Assembly (NCBI GenBank): GCA_041689615.1
Contig: JBDNFW010000039.1
Location: 62,001 to 126,000 of the forward strand
Length of the DNA: 64,000 nucleotides
Source of the DNA: UBA7359 sp041689615
Lineage (GTDB): Bacteria; Pseudomonadota; Gammaproteobacteria; Eutrophobiales; Eutrophobiaceae
Direction of reading: 5' to 3'
Shown here: positions 27,506-37,440 of the stretch, in pieces
Layout: every line of letters begins with the position of its first letter
Numbering within the stretch: the stretch's first letter is position 1
The notes under the pieces: generated by a model
Database searches by the model: none
What the model saw: the letters and a program-made list of their open reading frames with translations, nothing else
What the model was told of the DNA's origin: nothing
Made by a program: the position numbers and the translations under genes

Positions 27506-27513
27506 AAGAGAAT

Positions 27514-28287
27514 CTATTTAACCTTTACGTTTTTTGCGTCATAAGCCCCAGGATGATTCGGGTAATTCAATTCCAATACTCGTAAAGCATCATCAGAAAG
27601 ATCATTCATTTCCAATACACGATAAGCTTTGGCTAAAACAACTAATGCATCTGGCACAGATGGCGTACGTGGGTAATTTTCTACTACGTATCTTGCTCTG
27701 TTGACGGCCGCAACAAATGCACCTCGACGCATATAATAATTCGCTACATGCACTTCATTCTTTGCCAGAATGTTTCGTAAATAACGCATGCGTTGTTCTG
27801 AATCAGGCACATACTCGCTATCAGGGAAACGCTTCACTAACTCTGAAAAAGATTCAAAAGCATTAAGAGCAGCACCCGGATCTCGTTGAGATTCATCCGT
27901 AGGCAAATAACGCTGTGTAAATCCCATACCTTTATTAAAGTTAGATAAGCCTTTCAAATAGTACGCATAATCGACATGAAGGTTTTGAGGGTATAGCTTG
28001 ATGAATCGATCACATGCCGCAATAGCCGCTTCAGGCTCTTCATCTTTATAATATGCATAAGATAAATCAAGTAACGCCTGCTGTGCGTGAACGCCAAATG
28101 GATATCTCGTTTCCAGTTTCTGATAGAGTTCAACTGCCTCAGAATAATCGCCAGATTCCAACGCACCTTTCGCTTCTGCATAAAAATGATCCGCATCCCA
28201 GTTTTTTGTCTTATCTTCTTTTTCACCACCAAAATAAGAACAACCTGAAATGACAAAAATCAATAATAAAATGTTTAAATGTCGCAT
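27514..28287 (-). CDS. bamD: Outer-membrane assembly lipoprotein BamD
   Basis: 257 residues. The signal peptide MRHLNILLLIFVISGC ends in a lipobox whose Cys would be lipidated, so the protein sits on the inner face of the outer membrane. The mature part is a chain of TPR repeats (AKGALESGDYSEAVELYQKL, ALLDLSYAYYKDEEPEAA, VPDALVVLAKAYRVLEM), as in BamD/ComL, an essential partner of BamA in beta-barrel insertion. It is divergent from rluD, as in several gammaproteobacteria. Confidence 0.93.
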   Translation of the reverse strand: MRHLNILLLIFVISGCSYFGGEKEDKTKNWDADHFYAEAKGALESGDYSEAVELYQKLETRYPFGVHAQQALLDLSYAYYKDEEPEAAIAACDRFIKLYPQNLHVDYAYYLKGLSNFNKGMGFTQRYLPTDESQRDPGAALNAFESFSELVKRFPDSEYVPDSEQRMRYLRNILAKNEVHVANYYMRRGAFVAAVNRARYVVENYPRTPSVPDALVVLAKAYRVLEMNDLSDDALRVLELNYPNHPGAYDAKNVKVK

Positions 28288-28338
28288 AGTATATAGATTA
28301 GCCTAATCCTATCTTGAGGGCAAAGCACTTCGAAACAC

Positions 28339-29295
28339 ATGAGTAAATTTCAATTACAAGTTACCGTACCAAATGAGCTGGCAGGAAAACGTCTTGATCA
28401 GGCGCTTTCCAAGCTATGCCCTGAACATTCACGGTCAAGAATTCAATCATGGATTAAGTCTGATAAGGTCAGTGTCAATAATTTAAATTACAAACAAAAA
28501 GATGAAGTTGATGTTGGTGATGTAATAAAAATCGATGCCGAAATTAACAGTGATGATAAACATCTGGCTGAAACAATCGATCTCGATATTATTCACGAAG
28601 ATGACGCCATAATAATTATCAACAAACCAGCGGGGCTTGTGGTTCATCCGGGTGCAGGAAATCCAAATCATACTTTGGTCAATGCACTACTGAGCTTTGA
28701 TAAAAATCTAGACATAATACCTCGTGCTGGCATCGTCCACCGACTGGATAAAGAAACGACGGGTATCATGGTCGTCGCGAGAACTCTCGAATCTCACACC
28801 TTTCTCGTGAATAGACTACAAGAGAGAAATATTAAACGTGAATATCAGGCTGTGATTTGTGGGCAACTTGTTGCTGGTGGTTCAATTGAAAATAAAATGG
28901 GACGGCACCCTGTTCACCGAACCAAGATGGCAGTCACAAATTCGGGGAAAACTGCAACAACACATTACAGGGTAATGAAAAAATTCCAGCATTACACTCA
29001 CCTACATGTTCAATTGGAAACGGGTAGAACACATCAAATACGAGTGCATATGTCTCACATCAAACATCCCATCGTCGGCGACCCTGTTTACGGAAACAAT
29101 AATTCCATCAAAAAAGGAGTTGATCCTGCGTTACGTGACATTATTAAAAATTTTAAACGTCAGGCTCTACACGCCTTTTCTCTGGAACTTCCCCATCCTG
29201 TTACAGGGGAAAAAATGAAATTTACTGCTGAATTACCCGAGGATATTAATTTATTAATCGAGGCATTAAATAAGTATGACTCAGCGGAGCAATAA
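28339..29295 (+). CDS. rluD: 23S rRNA pseudouridine synthase RluD
   Basis: 318 residues. An S4 RNA-binding domain at residues 1-75 (RLDQALSKLCPEHSRSRI) is followed by the catalytic domain with the nucleophile Asp in IVHRLDKETTGIMVVA and LETGRTHQIRVHMSH. RluD modifies 23S rRNA helix 69 (positions 1911, 1915 and 1917 in E. coli). It is next to bamD, and its 3' end overlaps the pgeF start by 20 bases. Confidence 0.92.
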   Translation: MSKFQLQVTVPNELAGKRLDQALSKLCPEHSRSRIQSWIKSDKVSVNNLNYKQKDEVDVGDVIKIDAEINSDDKHLAETIDLDIIHEDDAIIIINKPAGLVVHPGAGNPNHTLVNALLSFDKNLDIIPRAGIVHRLDKETTGIMVVARTLESHTFLVNRLQERNIKREYQAVICGQLVAGGSIENKMGRHPVHRTKMAVTNSGKTATTHYRVMKKFQHYTHLHVQLETGRTHQIRVHMSHIKHPIVGDPVYGNNNSIKKGVDPALRDIIKNFKRQALHAFSLELPHPVTGEKMKFTAELPEDINLLIEALNKYDSAEQ

Positions 29296-30019
29296 ATTAT
29301 GGCTTGATGCCGACTGGCCGGCACCGAAAAATATTCATGCTGGGACAACTACCAGGATTAATGGATATAGCAAAACACCCTACAACAGTCTGAACCTCGC
29401 GCAGCACGTTGGTGATGACTCAAACAATGTAAAAAGAAATCGCAAAATTTTAAGTGACCATCTTAAATTACAATCAGAACCCTTCTGGCTAAACCAGACA
29501 CACAGCTCAAGTATTATCTCTATTGATAATACGCTTGAAGATCGGGAAGCTGACGGTAGTTTCACATCCAGAAAAAATAAAGTTTGCACAATTATGACTG
29601 CTGATTGTGTTCCTGTTTTATTTTGTAATAAAAACGGAACAAAAGTCGCCGCTATTCATGCTGGCTGGAAGGGTATCTGCGCTGGAATTATTGAAAATGC
29701 TGTTAAAACATTCTCTGACCCCGAATCAATACTTGTCTGGATTGGCCCCTGTATCAGCAACAAGCATTATGAGATAGGCAAAGATGTTTATGAAGGCGGT
29801 TTAAATCATTCAAATACAGTCGCAAGCGCATTCGAACAAATCAATGTTAACCATTGGTATGCTGATTTAGTCAAAATTGTCAGAATTCTTCTAGAAAATA
29901 CGGGAGTTGGCGCAATTTATGAATGCAATTTATGCACATATGAAATGGAAGACATGTTCTTTTCATATCGGCGTGATGGCAATACCGGACGTACTGCGTC
30001 AATGATCTGGATGGAATAG
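29276..30019 (+). CDS. pgeF: Peptidoglycan editing factor PgeF (YfiH family)
   Basis: 247 residues of the DUF152/YfiH family. Metal or active-site residues are visible in LNQTHSSSI (His), TADCVPVLF (Cys) and AAIHAGWKGI (His), with CTYEMEDMFFSYRRDG near the end. PgeF in E. coli removes wrongly placed serine from peptidoglycan precursors; related proteins act as purine or polyphenol enzymes. The ATG lies inside the rluD 3' end, so translation is coupled to rluD. Confidence 0.9.
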   Translation: MTQRSNKLWLDADWPAPKNIHAGTTTRINGYSKTPYNSLNLAQHVGDDSNNVKRNRKILSDHLKLQSEPFWLNQTHSSSIISIDNTLEDREADGSFTSRKNKVCTIMTADCVPVLFCNKNGTKVAAIHAGWKGICAGIIENAVKTFSDPESILVWIGPCISNKHYEIGKDVYEGGLNHSNTVASAFEQINVNHWYADLVKIVRILLENTGVGAIYECNLCTYEMEDMFFSYRRDGNTGRTASMIWME

Positions 30020-30080
30020 TCAGAATATTAGTCTAAGCTTTAGTGTAAAAGCGGTTTAATAATAATCAGGGAGAATCGGA

Positions 30081-31505
30081 ATGGGGCAAAATAATAATAA
30101 ATCACTAAGCTTTAGTGAAAGCGTCAATTTTATGGTCGATCGTGCATTGACCGTTCTCGACATTGATCAAGGTATCGCTGCAGCAATTAAAGCTTGTAAC
30201 TCCACTATCAAAGTCAGTTTCCCGGTTGAGATCAATGGCAAGATTGAAGTTTTCACCGGTTGGCGTTCAGTTCATAGTGATCATCGATTACCTTCTAAAG
30301 GCGGTATTCGTTATGCACCGATAGTAAATGAAGATGAAGTTGAAGCTCTCGCTTCATTGATGACGTATAAATGCGCCATAGTTGACGTTCCTTTCGGTGG
30401 CTCAAAAGGTGGTTTGTTAATCGACCCTGCGAAATATACGCGTGATGATATGCAAAGAATAACGCGTCGCTTTGCACGAGAACTTATCCGAAAGGGTTTT
30501 CTAAGTCCTGCCACCAATGTGCCAGCACCGGATATGGGCACGGGTGAACGAGAGATGGCTTGGATAACGGATACTTATAAGCAACTTCATCCGGAAGATA
30601 TTAATTACCTTGGTTGTGTGACAGGCAAACCTGTTGCTCATGGTGGTATACGAGGAAGAACTGAAGCTACTGGCAGAGGCGTTGTTTATGCAATACGTGA
30701 ATTCTTTCGCCATGCTGATGATGTTGAGGCTGCCGGACTTAAACCTGGACTTGGAGGAAAACGCATTGTCGTTCAGGGCTTGGGTAATGTAGGTTATTAC
30801 GCAGCAAAACTCTTAGATGAAGAAGACGAATGTAAAATTATCGCAATCATCGAACGTGATGGCGTTTTAACGAATGACAATGGACTATGTGTTGAAGATG
30901 TACGTATGCATATCAATGAGCATAAAACCATCAAAGGTTTTCCTGATGGAAAGTTTTCTGAAGAGGGTGCGTCGGGCTTGGAAATTGAGTGTGACATTCT
31001 AATACCTGCTGCGATGGAAGCTCAGATTACAAAGGCAAATGCTGAAAACATAAAAACTAAAGTGATTTTTGAAGCAGCAAATGGCCCAATAACATTTGAA
31101 GCCGACGATATTTTACGAAATCGTGGAGTTATTATTTTACCGGATGCTTATGTTAATGCCGGTGGTGTAACTGTTTCCTATTTTGAATGGGTGCGCAATC
31201 TGGCTCATATACGTTTTGGTCGTATGGAAAGACGTCATGATGAAATGCGTGGCGCGAAGATGGTTCAAGCACTTGAAACCATGACTGGAAAAGCATCGGA
31301 AGAGTGGATGCAAAAAGAATTGATCTATGGAGCTGACGAACTTGATCTGGTTCGCTCCGGCCTCGACGATACAATGCGCAACAGCTATCAACAATTGAAA
31401 GAAGCTTTCAATTCCAGTGACAAAATAACTGACTTTAGAACAGCGGCTTATGTTGTCGCCATTAAAAAAATTGTGCGTTCTTATATTGATATTGGTGTTT
31501 ATTAA
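30081..31505 (+). CDS. gdhA: Glutamate dehydrogenase (Glu/Leu/Phe/Val dehydrogenase family)
   Basis: 474 residues. The substrate domain has KGGIRYAPIV and the catalytic Lys region PFGGSKGGLLIDP; GTGEREMAWITDTY and HGGIRGRTEATGRGV are family signatures. The cofactor Rossmann motif is VQGLGNVGYYAAKLL. It interconverts 2-oxoglutarate, ammonia and glutamate; NAD or NADP preference cannot be read safely. AGGGAG nine bases before the ATG supports the start. A 13-base sequence occurs once upstream and once in codons 9-13. Confidence 0.88.
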   Translation: MGQNNNKSLSFSESVNFMVDRALTVLDIDQGIAAAIKACNSTIKVSFPVEINGKIEVFTGWRSVHSDHRLPSKGGIRYAPIVNEDEVEALASLMTYKCAIVDVPFGGSKGGLLIDPAKYTRDDMQRITRRFARELIRKGFLSPATNVPAPDMGTGEREMAWITDTYKQLHPEDINYLGCVTGKPVAHGGIRGRTEATGRGVVYAIREFFRHADDVEAAGLKPGLGGKRIVVQGLGNVGYYAAKLLDEEDECKIIAIIERDGVLTNDNGLCVEDVRMHINEHKTIKGFPDGKFSEEGASGLEIECDILIPAAMEAQITKANAENIKTKVIFEAANGPITFEADDILRNRGVIILPDAYVNAGGVTVSYFEWVRNLAHIRFGRMERRHDEMRGAKMVQALETMTGKASEEWMQKELIYGADELDLVRSGLDDTMRNSYQQLKEAFNSSDKITDFRTAAYVVAIKKIVRSYIDIGVY

Positions 31506-31597
31506 TTTCAATATTTAAATCATTCCATAATTTGTCATATTGAAATTACCCTTGATCCATATCAATGTAGCTACGTCTTTTTTAAATATCCTGAAAC

Positions 31598-31625
31598 CTT
31601 GAAGTATGAATTTTCGCCCCAAAAT
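31598..31625 (+). promoter_or_regulatory. Predicted sigma-32 heat-shock promoter of clpB
   Basis: CTTGAAG (31598-31604) is followed after 12 bases by CCCCAAAAT (31617-31625), close to the RpoH consensus CTTGAAA and CCCCATnT. It lies about 40 bases before the clpB start, as expected for a heat-shock chaperone. Confidence 0.75.
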
Positions 31626-31663
31626 TAGGGAGAACATATTTAAATTGAAACAGGATAAACGTT

Positions 31664-34255
31664 ATGCGACCCGATAAATTAACCACAAAATTGCAAATGG
31701 CACTGGCCGATGCACAGAGTCTGGCGATTGGTCGTGAACATCAATACATAGAACCGGTTCATCTGGCACAGTCCTTACTAAATCAAGATGGTAGTACGCT
31801 TCCACACATACTGACTAGTTCAGGTATAAACCTGAATAAATTAGGTTCAGATATAGTAAAACTACTTGATTCGTTACCTACAGTCAGTGGCGCGGGTGGC
31901 GACGTTCATATTAGTCGCGATTTGGATCGTGTCTTAAATATTATGGATAAAGCGGCGCAGGATCGAAAAGACGATTTTATCGCCAGCGAACTTTTTGCTC
32001 TCGCTGTATTAGAAGACAAAGGAAAATTAGGTTCGATTTTTATACAAAATGGCGCTAATAAAAATAAACTTAATGCCGCGATAGATACTTTACGTGGTGG
32101 AGAAAAAGTCAGTGATTCAAATGCTGAAGAAAATCGACAAGCATTGGAAAAATATACTACTGATGTAACAGCCCGTGCCGAAAGTGGAAAATTAGATCCG
32201 GTAATCGGTCGCGATGAAGAAATCCGACGAACCATTCAGGTGTTACAACGACGCACAAAAAATAACCCCGTTTTAATTGGTGAACCCGGTGTCGGTAAAA
32301 CCGCTATTGTAGAAGGATTGGCTCAACGAATTATTAATGGTGAAGTTCCTGAATCGTTAAAAAACAAAAGATTATTATCACTTGATATGGCTTCTTTAAT
32401 TGCCGGCGCTAAGTTTCGTGGTGAATTCGAAGAACGTTTAAAAGCAGTGCTGAATGATCTTTCAAAACAGGAAGGACAAATCATTTTGTTTATAGATGAA
32501 GTTCACACCGTAGTTGGTGCAGGCAAAGCCGAAGGAGCAATGGACGCAGGCAATATGCTTAAACCAGCTTTGGCAAGAGGTGAACTTCATTGTATTGGAG
32601 CGACGACTCTAAATGAATACCGTGACAATATTGAAAAGGATGCGGCTCTGGAACGCCGCTTTCAAAAGGTACTCGTCAATGAACCCACCGTTGAAGACAC
32701 CATTGCAATACTTCGCGGCCTGAAAGAACGCTATGAAGTACACCATAATGTACAAATTACTGATCCAGCAATCGTTGCCGCAGCTACTTTATCTAATCGA
32801 TACATCACTGACCGACAATTACCTGATAAGGCTATCGATCTCATTGATGAATCAGCAAGCCGCATCAGTATAGAAATGGATTCTAAGCCGGAATCAATGG
32901 ATCGACTTGAACGCCGCTTGATTCAGATGAAAATCGAGCGTGAAGCATTAAAGAAAGAAAAAGACGATGCATCAAAAAAGCGATTGAATATTCTTGAATC
33001 TGATATTGAAGAAATACAGCGTGAATTCAATGATCTGGATGAGATATGGATATCGGAAAAAGCAGCCTTACAAGGTTCGCACCACATTAAAGAAAAACTT
33101 GAGCAAGCCAGAATCAATTTTGATGCGGCTAAACGCTCCGGTGATTTGAACAAAATGTCAGAATTACAATACGGTGTTATTCCGGAACTTGAAAAGCAGC
33201 TGGATATGGCAGGACAGGCTGAAATGCAGGAGATGAAATTACTGCGTAATAAAGTAACGGAGAAAGAGATAGCCGAAGTCGTTGCAAACTGGACTGGTAT
33301 TCCAGTCAGTAAAATGCTGCAAGGCGAACGTGAAAAGTTATTATCTATGGAAGGCATTTTACACAATCGTGTTGTTGGACAGGAACAGGCCATTACCGCT
33401 GTTTCAAACGCAATAAGAAGATCACGTGCCGGGCTTTCTGACCCTGATAAACCTAATGGAAGTTTTCTTTTTCTGGGGCCTACTGGCGTCGGTAAGACCG
33501 AATTATGTAAAAGCCTGACTGAATTTTTGTTCGATAGTGAAGATGCCATGGTTCGGATTGATATGTCCGAATTTATGGAAAAACATTCCGTGGCAAGACT
33601 TATTGGCGCTCCGCCAGGATATGTCGGTTACGAACAGGGTGGTTATTTGACCGAAGCCGTCAGACGCCGTCCTTATAGCTTGATATTGCTAGACGAAATT
33701 GAAAAGGCTCATGCAGATGTGTTTAACATTTTATTGCAGGTGCTGGATGATGGACGTTTGACTGATGGACACGGTCGTACTGTGGATTTTCGTAATACTG
33801 TTATCGTCATGACATCCAATCTCGGTTCTAACCTGATACAGGAAATGTCTGCTGATTCAGAATATGGCAATATGAAAGAAATTGTCATGCATGAAGTTAG
33901 TAATCACTTTCGCCCTGAATTTTTAAATCGCATCGATGAAGTGGTTGTTTTTCATGCTTTACAACAAAACCAAATTCAGGCAATCGCAGAAATTCAGGTT
34001 GATCGATTACGTAATAGACTGCTGGATCAGGATATAATTCTGGAATTAAGTAGTGAAGCCATTAAGAATCTTGGAGATGCTGGATTTGACCCCGTATATG
34101 GGGCAAGACCGTTAAAACGCGCCATTCAGGATAAGCTTGAAACACCTATAGCTGAAAAGATTCTTGCCGGAAAATATGGGCCAGATTCACTTATAAAAGT
34201 TGATGTAGTCGATGGAAAATTGCAATTTTCTGAACTAGAAATAAATGTAGCATGA
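31664..34255 (+). CDS. clpB: Disaggregase chaperone ClpB
   Basis: 863 residues, against 857 in E. coli. The N-domain spans residues 1-145. NBD1 has Walker A GEPGVGKTAIVEGLAQ near residue 205 and Walker B ILFIDEVHTVVGAG. The coiled-coil M domain (residues 400-520, rich in Glu and Lys, with SMDRLERRLIQMKIE) is present, which separates ClpB from ClpA and ClpC. NBD2 has GPTGVGKTELCKSL and LILLDEIEKAHADVFN. With DnaK it rescues aggregated proteins after stress. AGGAT before the ATG and the sigma-32 promoter support the start. Confidence 0.96.
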   Translation: MRPDKLTTKLQMALADAQSLAIGREHQYIEPVHLAQSLLNQDGSTLPHILTSSGINLNKLGSDIVKLLDSLPTVSGAGGDVHISRDLDRVLNIMDKAAQDRKDDFIASELFALAVLEDKGKLGSIFIQNGANKNKLNAAIDTLRGGEKVSDSNAEENRQALEKYTTDVTARAESGKLDPVIGRDEEIRRTIQVLQRRTKNNPVLIGEPGVGKTAIVEGLAQRIINGEVPESLKNKRLLSLDMASLIAGAKFRGEFEERLKAVLNDLSKQEGQIILFIDEVHTVVGAGKAEGAMDAGNMLKPALARGELHCIGATTLNEYRDNIEKDAALERRFQKVLVNEPTVEDTIAILRGLKERYEVHHNVQITDPAIVAAATLSNRYITDRQLPDKAIDLIDESASRISIEMDSKPESMDRLERRLIQMKIEREALKKEKDDASKKRLNILESDIEEIQREFNDLDEIWISEKAALQGSHHIKEKLEQARINFDAAKRSGDLNKMSELQYGVIPELEKQLDMAGQAEMQEMKLLRNKVTEKEIAEVVANWTGIPVSKMLQGEREKLLSMEGILHNRVVGQEQAITAVSNAIRRSRAGLSDPDKPNGSFLFLGPTGVGKTELCKSLTEFLFDSEDAMVRIDMSEFMEKHSVARLIGAPPGYVGYEQGGYLTEAVRRRPYSLILLDEIEKAHADVFNILLQVLDDGRLTDGHGRTVDFRNTVIVMTSNLGSNLIQEMSADSEYGNMKEIVMHEVSNHFRPEFLNRIDEVVVFHALQQNQIQAIAEIQVDRLRNRLLDQDIILELSSEAIKNLGDAGFDPVYGARPLKRAIQDKLETPIAEKILAGKYGPDSLIKVDVVDGKLQFSELEINVA

Positions 34256-34389
34256 TATTTCATTCGCCATTTTGAACAAGACCCCTATAATTTAGACCTA
34301 TTTATTAATTAAAACAGTTGGTTATTTGCTTCATATACTCTAATATCTAACTTAAAACACTTGATAAAATAGGTCAAGAAACATCGAAA

Positions 34390-36105
34390 ATGTCAGCTCC
34401 AGCAAAAAAAATTAATCTTAGTGGTCTAGCGCGTAAACTCGTGCTTGATGGCTTGCTTGATGAAGAAAAAGCACAAAGTACACTTGAAGAATCTCTCAAA
34501 AAGAAAAGAGCTTTCGTTAGTCTTCTAGTAGAAAATAAACTTGTTGCCAGTAGCGCCATCGCATTAGCTGCCGCTCAAGAATTTGGCGCACCATTGGTAG
34601 ATATTAATCTTCTTGAGATTGATCCGGATGTAATAAAATTAGTCAAAGAAGAACTTATTAAAAAGCACAATGCGCTACCCATATTCAAACGAGGTAAGCG
34701 TCTCGCTGTAGCTGTTTCTGATCCAACCAATATTCAAGCTCTTGACGAAATTAAATTCGCAACAAGCTTGTCCACTGATGCTGTTGTAGTAGAAGAAGAT
34801 AAACTTGCCAAAATTATAGAAAAAGCACTTGAAGCTGCCGATGGTGGCCTTGGAGATATGGATGACGGCGATTTTGATGATCTCGATGATCTTGAAGTTG
34901 CCGATGATGGTCCACAAGACCAGGATGATTCTGAAGTAGACGATGCACCAGTTGTACGCTTTGTTAATAAATGCTTGTTAGATGCTATAAAAAAAGGTGC
35001 GTCAGATTTACATTTCGAGCCTTACGAAAAAACATACCGCGTACGTTTTCGAATAGACGGTGTTTTGCAAGAAGTTGCTAAACCGCCGATGAGTCTGAAC
35101 ATGAAAATTGCTGCGCGTATTAAGGTCATGTCTCGACTGGACGTTTCTGAACGACGTGTCCCTCAAGATGGTCGTATTAAATTAAAGCTCTCAAAATCAA
35201 AATCAATCGATTTTCGTGTCAGTACTTGCCCAACGCTATTTGGCGAAAAGACCGTTATGCGTATTCTCGATTCAGATGCTGCTGCGTTACAGATCGACCA
35301 ACTTGGTTATGAAGACGCACAAAAAGAAATGTTTCTTACCAACCTCCATAAACCCTATGGCATGTTTCTCGTTACTGGGCCAACAGGCAGTGGTAAAACC
35401 GTGTCACTATATACTGGTATCAACATTCTGAATCAGGTTGATATCAATATTTCTACAGCTGAAGATCCTGTTGAAATTAATCTCCCTGGCGTCAATCAGG
35501 TTCAGGTTGATGAGCGAACGGGGATGACGTTTGAAAAGGCACTAAAAGCTTTTTTACGACAAGATCCGGATATTATCCTGGTTGGCGAAGTACGTGATCT
35601 TGGCACTGCATCAATTGCTGTAAAAGCAGCACAAACCGGTCATATGGTAATGTCTACTTTACATACAAATGATGGACCGCAGACCCTGACACGATTACAA
35701 GATATGGGTATTCAAGCATTTGCTGTTGCAACCAGTATTAACCTCATAACAGCACAACGTTTACTTCGACGCTTGAGTCCGAACAATCGAGTTCCTGTTG
35801 AAATGCCTGATGACGCGTTAAGAGATGAAGGGTTTCCGGATGAGATGATCGCAGCAGGGATTAACCTTATGGGCCCAGGTGAAGACACTGAAGAAAACCC
35901 AGGTTACAAAGGCCGTGCGGGCATCTATCAAGTTATGCCTATATCTGATGAGATGAAGCGCTTGATTATCGAAGGTGCTAACGCAGTACAACTGGCAGAT
36001 CAATCTGACAGTGAAGGAATCTGGAATATACGTCGTTCAGGTTTACAAAAAGCAGCTGATGGCATTACCAGTTTAACTGAAGTTAACCGAGTAACAGTAG
36101 AGTAG
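34390..36105 (+). CDS. pilB: Type IV pilus assembly ATPase PilB, lacking the zinc motif
   Basis: 571 residues. The N-terminal GspE/MshE-like domain spans about residues 1-150, followed by an acidic linker (residues 160-185). The ATPase core has FEPYEKTYRVRFRIDGVLQE, Walker A GPTGSGKTVSLYTG near residue 329, the Asp box, Walker B DIILVGEVRDLGT and the His box HMVMSTLHTNDG. In the usual position of the C-x2-C and C-x2-C zinc pairs (residues 455-515) this protein has LLRRLSPNNRVPVE and GEDTEENPGYKGR, with no cysteine. It powers pilus extension and is followed six bases later by pilC. Confidence 0.93.
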   Translation: MSAPAKKINLSGLARKLVLDGLLDEEKAQSTLEESLKKKRAFVSLLVENKLVASSAIALAAAQEFGAPLVDINLLEIDPDVIKLVKEELIKKHNALPIFKRGKRLAVAVSDPTNIQALDEIKFATSLSTDAVVVEEDKLAKIIEKALEAADGGLGDMDDGDFDDLDDLEVADDGPQDQDDSEVDDAPVVRFVNKCLLDAIKKGASDLHFEPYEKTYRVRFRIDGVLQEVAKPPMSLNMKIAARIKVMSRLDVSERRVPQDGRIKLKLSKSKSIDFRVSTCPTLFGEKTVMRILDSDAAALQIDQLGYEDAQKEMFLTNLHKPYGMFLVTGPTGSGKTVSLYTGINILNQVDINISTAEDPVEINLPGVNQVQVDERTGMTFEKALKAFLRQDPDIILVGEVRDLGTASIAVKAAQTGHMVMSTLHTNDGPQTLTRLQDMGIQAFAVATSINLITAQRLLRRLSPNNRVPVEMPDDALRDEGFPDEMIAAGINLMGPGEDTEENPGYKGRAGIYQVMPISDEMKRLIIEGANAVQLADQSDSEGIWNIRRSGLQKAADGITSLTEVNRVTVE

Positions 36106-36111
36106 AAGACT

Positions 36112-37332
36112 ATGGCTGAAGCAAAAAAAGCAGATATGTATGTCTGGGAAGGCATAGACAAAAGAGGAAAACGCGTCAAAGGTGAAACAAGTGGGCAAAG
36201 TGAAGCTCTTGTTAAAGCTGTTCTCAGACGACAGGGCATTAACCCTCTTAAGTGCAAGAAAAAACCAAAACCGTTATTAGGTGGTGGTGGCAAAGCCAAA
36301 ATAACGCCGAAAGACATTACGGTCTTTAGTCGACAATTGGCGACAATGATGTCTTCTGGTGTTCCCTTAGTACAGGCTTTTGAAATAGTCGGTCGTGGTC
36401 ATGAAAATCCTGGCATGCAGGATATGATTCTTGGTATTAAGGCTGATGTTGAAGCCGGTAATAACCTGACTGAAGCGTTAAAAAAACGACCTTTACAATT
36501 TAATGATCTTTATTGCAATCTGGTTGAAGCAGGTGAGCATGCTGGTATTCTTGAGGCCATTCTTCATAAGCTAGCGACCTACATGGAAAAAACTGAGGCA
36601 TTAAAATCCAAGATTAAAGCTGCCCTTTTTTATCCTGCAGCGGTGATCGTTGCAGCGGTGATCGTTGTCTCTATTTTGATGATTTTTGTTATCCCTCAGT
36701 TTTCAACATTATTTTCTGATTTTGGTGCTGATTTACCGGCGTTAACTCAATTCCTGGTTGATACTTCAGATATGTTTGTTTCCTATTGGTACATTATTTT
36801 TGCTGTTATGGGCGGCACTGTTGGCGGCTTAATGGAATTAAAGAAACGATCAACTGCTGTTCAACATTTTTTAGATCGAACCGTTTTAAAACTACCTATT
36901 CTTGGTGTAATAATGGAAAAATCAGCTATTGCTCGTTTTGCACGTACATTAGAAACCATGTTTGCAGCAGGTACACCTATGGTAGAAGCAATGACTTCAG
37001 TAGCAGGAGCCTGTGGTAATATTGTGTATTATGATGCAACTATGAAAATGAGGGATGAGATTGCTACTGGTACGCAACTTCAGGCTTGTATGAGAGATAC
37101 TGGTTTATTTCCAAACATGGTTGTACAAATGGTGGCAATCGGTGAGGAATCTGGCGCTATCGATACTATGTTAGGTAAAGTTGCTGATTGGTATGAACAG
37201 GAAGTAGATGATGCTGTCGAAGCGTTAACTAGTTTACTCGAACCAGCTATTATGGGTTTTTTGGGTGTCGTGATTGGTGGCATTGTCATCGGCATGTATC
37301 TTCCAATATTTAAAATGGGTTCAGTTGTTTAA
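36112..37332 (+). CDS. pilC: Type IV pilus inner-membrane platform protein PilC
   Basis: 406 residues, the typical length. Two T2SSF domains are visible: FSRQLATMMSSGVPLVQAFEI near residue 75 and IARFARTLETMFAAGTPMVE near 275, each followed by a membrane helix; a third helix lies at the C-terminus (AIMGFLGVVIGGIVIGMYLP). PilC is the platform that the PilB and PilT motors turn in the inner membrane. It starts six bases after pilB and is part of a pilB-pilC-pilD-coaE transcription unit. Confidence 0.95.
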   Translation: MAEAKKADMYVWEGIDKRGKRVKGETSGQSEALVKAVLRRQGINPLKCKKKPKPLLGGGGKAKITPKDITVFSRQLATMMSSGVPLVQAFEIVGRGHENPGMQDMILGIKADVEAGNNLTEALKKRPLQFNDLYCNLVEAGEHAGILEAILHKLATYMEKTEALKSKIKAALFYPAAVIVAAVIVVSILMIFVIPQFSTLFSDFGADLPALTQFLVDTSDMFVSYWYIIFAVMGGTVGGLMELKKRSTAVQHFLDRTVLKLPILGVIMEKSAIARFARTLETMFAAGTPMVEAMTSVAGACGNIVYYDATMKMRDEIATGTQLQACMRDTGLFPNMVVQMVAIGEESGAIDTMLGKVADWYEQEVDDAVEALTSLLEPAIMGFLGVVIGGIVIGMYLPIFKMGSVV

Positions 37333-37440
37333 CAAGATATTTGCTAATAACTATTTATAATTATTCTGAATTTATTATTAATATTATCAAACAATTAACA
37401 TTGCTAATGTTAGTGTAGCTCTAACGATTTGGGAACAATC

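Noticed and set aside
31508..31547. TTCAATAT/ATATTGAA inverted repeat after the glutamate dehydrogenase gene as a terminator
   Set aside because: Eight weak AT pairs, a loop of more than 20 bases and no T-run.
32923..33549. 208-residue minus-strand frame inside clpB
   Set aside because: Fully antisense to the clpB M-domain coding region; Ser-rich translation typical of a reverse shadow.
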